Assembly (NCBI RefSeq): GCF_014193695.1
Contig: NZ_JACHZR010000001.1
Coordinates: 781,309-845,308 of the forward strand
Direction of reading: 5' to 3'
Length of the DNA: 64,000 nucleotides
Origin: Rhizobium sp. BK316
Lineage (GTDB): Bacteria; Pseudomonadota; Alphaproteobacteria; Rhizobiales; Rhizobiaceae
This document shows, piece after piece, positions 63,604-64,000 of the stretch. Under the pieces are notes generated by a model that saw only the letters and a program-made list of their open reading frames with translations, did not search any database and had not been told where the DNA came from. Numbering within the stretch: position 1 is the stretch's first letter; each line of letters opens with the position of its first letter. The translations under genes were made by a program, and so were the position numbers.

Positions 63604-64000
63604 CACTTGAGATCGCCGATTGCGATATGGTCCATATCGGTGAAGCTCTTGTTGTCGCCGGCCATCGCCCAGATGAAGCTGTAGTTCTTGGTGCCCGCGC
63701 CGGAATGGATCGACCAGGGCGGCGAGATGATCGCCTGCTCGTTAGCAACGAGCATGTGCCGCGTCTCACGCGGTTCGCCCATGAAATGGAAGACACGCTG
63801 GTCGGCATCGAGGTCGAAATAGAAATAGGCCTCCATGCGCCGGTCATGCGTATGACTCGGCATCGTATTCCAGATGCTGCCGGTCTCCAGGCTGGTGAAG
63901 CCCATCGTGAGCTGGCAGGACTGGCAGACTTCCGGATGAATATACTGGTAGATCGAACGCTTGTTGGCGGTCGCCGCCTCGCCCGGCGTCAGATGCCGCG
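63603..64000 (-). CDS. kduI: 5-dehydro-4-deoxy-D-glucuronate isomerase, C-terminal part
   Basis: The last 132 residues of KduI; the 5' part is beyond the window. [40 protein letters not shown] and the later His in [14 protein letters not shown] supply the zinc ligands of the cupin fold. It isomerises 4-deoxy-L-threo-5-hexosulose uronate ahead of KduD. Together the pair feeds unsaturated uronates, as released by pectate, alginate-type or glucuronan lyases, into the 2-keto-3-deoxygluconate route. Confidence 0.93.
   Translation of the reverse strand, partial: RHLTPGEAATANKRSIYQYIHPEVCQSCQLTMGFTSLETGSIWNTMPSHTHDRRMEAYFYFDLDADQRVFHFMGEPRETRHMLVANEQAIISPPWSIHSGAGTKNYSFIWAMAGDNKSFTDMDHIAIGDLK

Overview
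This 64 kb window looks like part of a Rhizobiaceae genome (Rhizobium/Agrobacterium group). GC-rich codon use, a rhizobial-type exopolysaccharide/UDP-glucuronate gene set, minCDE, an Ugp-type glycerol-phosphate importer, BA14K and DUF763 proteins, CtrA-type boxes (TTAA-N7-TTAA) and EcfG-type general-stress promoters (GGAAC-N16/17-CGTT) all point there. In Sinorhizobium meliloti minCDE lies on the chromid pSymB, so a secondary replicon is plausible, but the sequence does not prove it. I found no rRNA, tRNA, CRISPR array, insertion sequence or phage.

Layout. 0-13 kb: tail of a probable glycosyltransferase, a Wzc/ExoP-type chain-length tyrosine kinase, a quinone/catechol-detoxification pair (ring-cleaving dioxygenase and esterase), uracil-DNA glycosylase, sugar-nucleotide genes (phosphomannomutase, GDP-mannose pyrophosphorylase, UDP-glucose dehydrogenase), and a 1074-residue secreted polysaccharide-lyase-like repeat protein. 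13-19 kb: an Ugp-type ABC importer with a glycerophosphodiesterase and an RpiR regulator. 19-21 kb: minCDE behind two perfect CtrA-type boxes. 21-29.5 kb: a hydrolase, an acyltransferase, an ExoIII-like nuclease, several small uncharacterised genes (some with EcfG-like promoters) and trehalose synthase. 29.7-36.2 kb: a flippase divergent from a tightly packed operon of a GDPD-like protein, a HAD phosphatase, a tandem nucleotidyltransferase, a degenerate nucleotidyltransferase-like protein and a nearby GT2 glycosyltransferase. This may be an undescribed pathway for an activated glycan building block. 36.5-42.1 kb: an EcfG-promoted small membrane protein, a NarL-type two-component pair, and Gly/Asn-rich, BA14K, DUF763 and acylphosphatase-like proteins.

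42.2-50.4 kb: an oxygenase split into a Rieske-only protein and a Rieske-less catalytic subunit, followed by a GST, an 8-oxoguanine-deaminase-like amidohydrolase and a BMP-type nucleobase/nucleoside ABC importer. The arrangement recalls the NdmC/NdmE part of the Pseudomonas caffeine N7-demethylase, and suggests uptake and oxidative demethylation/deamination of a modified purine.

50.4-58.4 kb: a LuxR solo carrying the Met/Trp substitutions typical of plant-signal-responsive (OryR/NesR/PipR-type) regulators. Proline-iminopeptidase-like hydrolases lie on both sides, followed by a Dpp/Opp-type peptide importer. Two copies of the same dyad, CTATCA-N4-TTATAG, lie upstream of the two hydrolases and are probable lux boxes. 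58.4-62.7 kb: a MarR-like regulator and a fused HyuA-HyuB 5-oxoprolinase-type enzyme. 62.8-64 kb: kduD and the 3' part of kduI (uronate catabolism), with a strong terminator.
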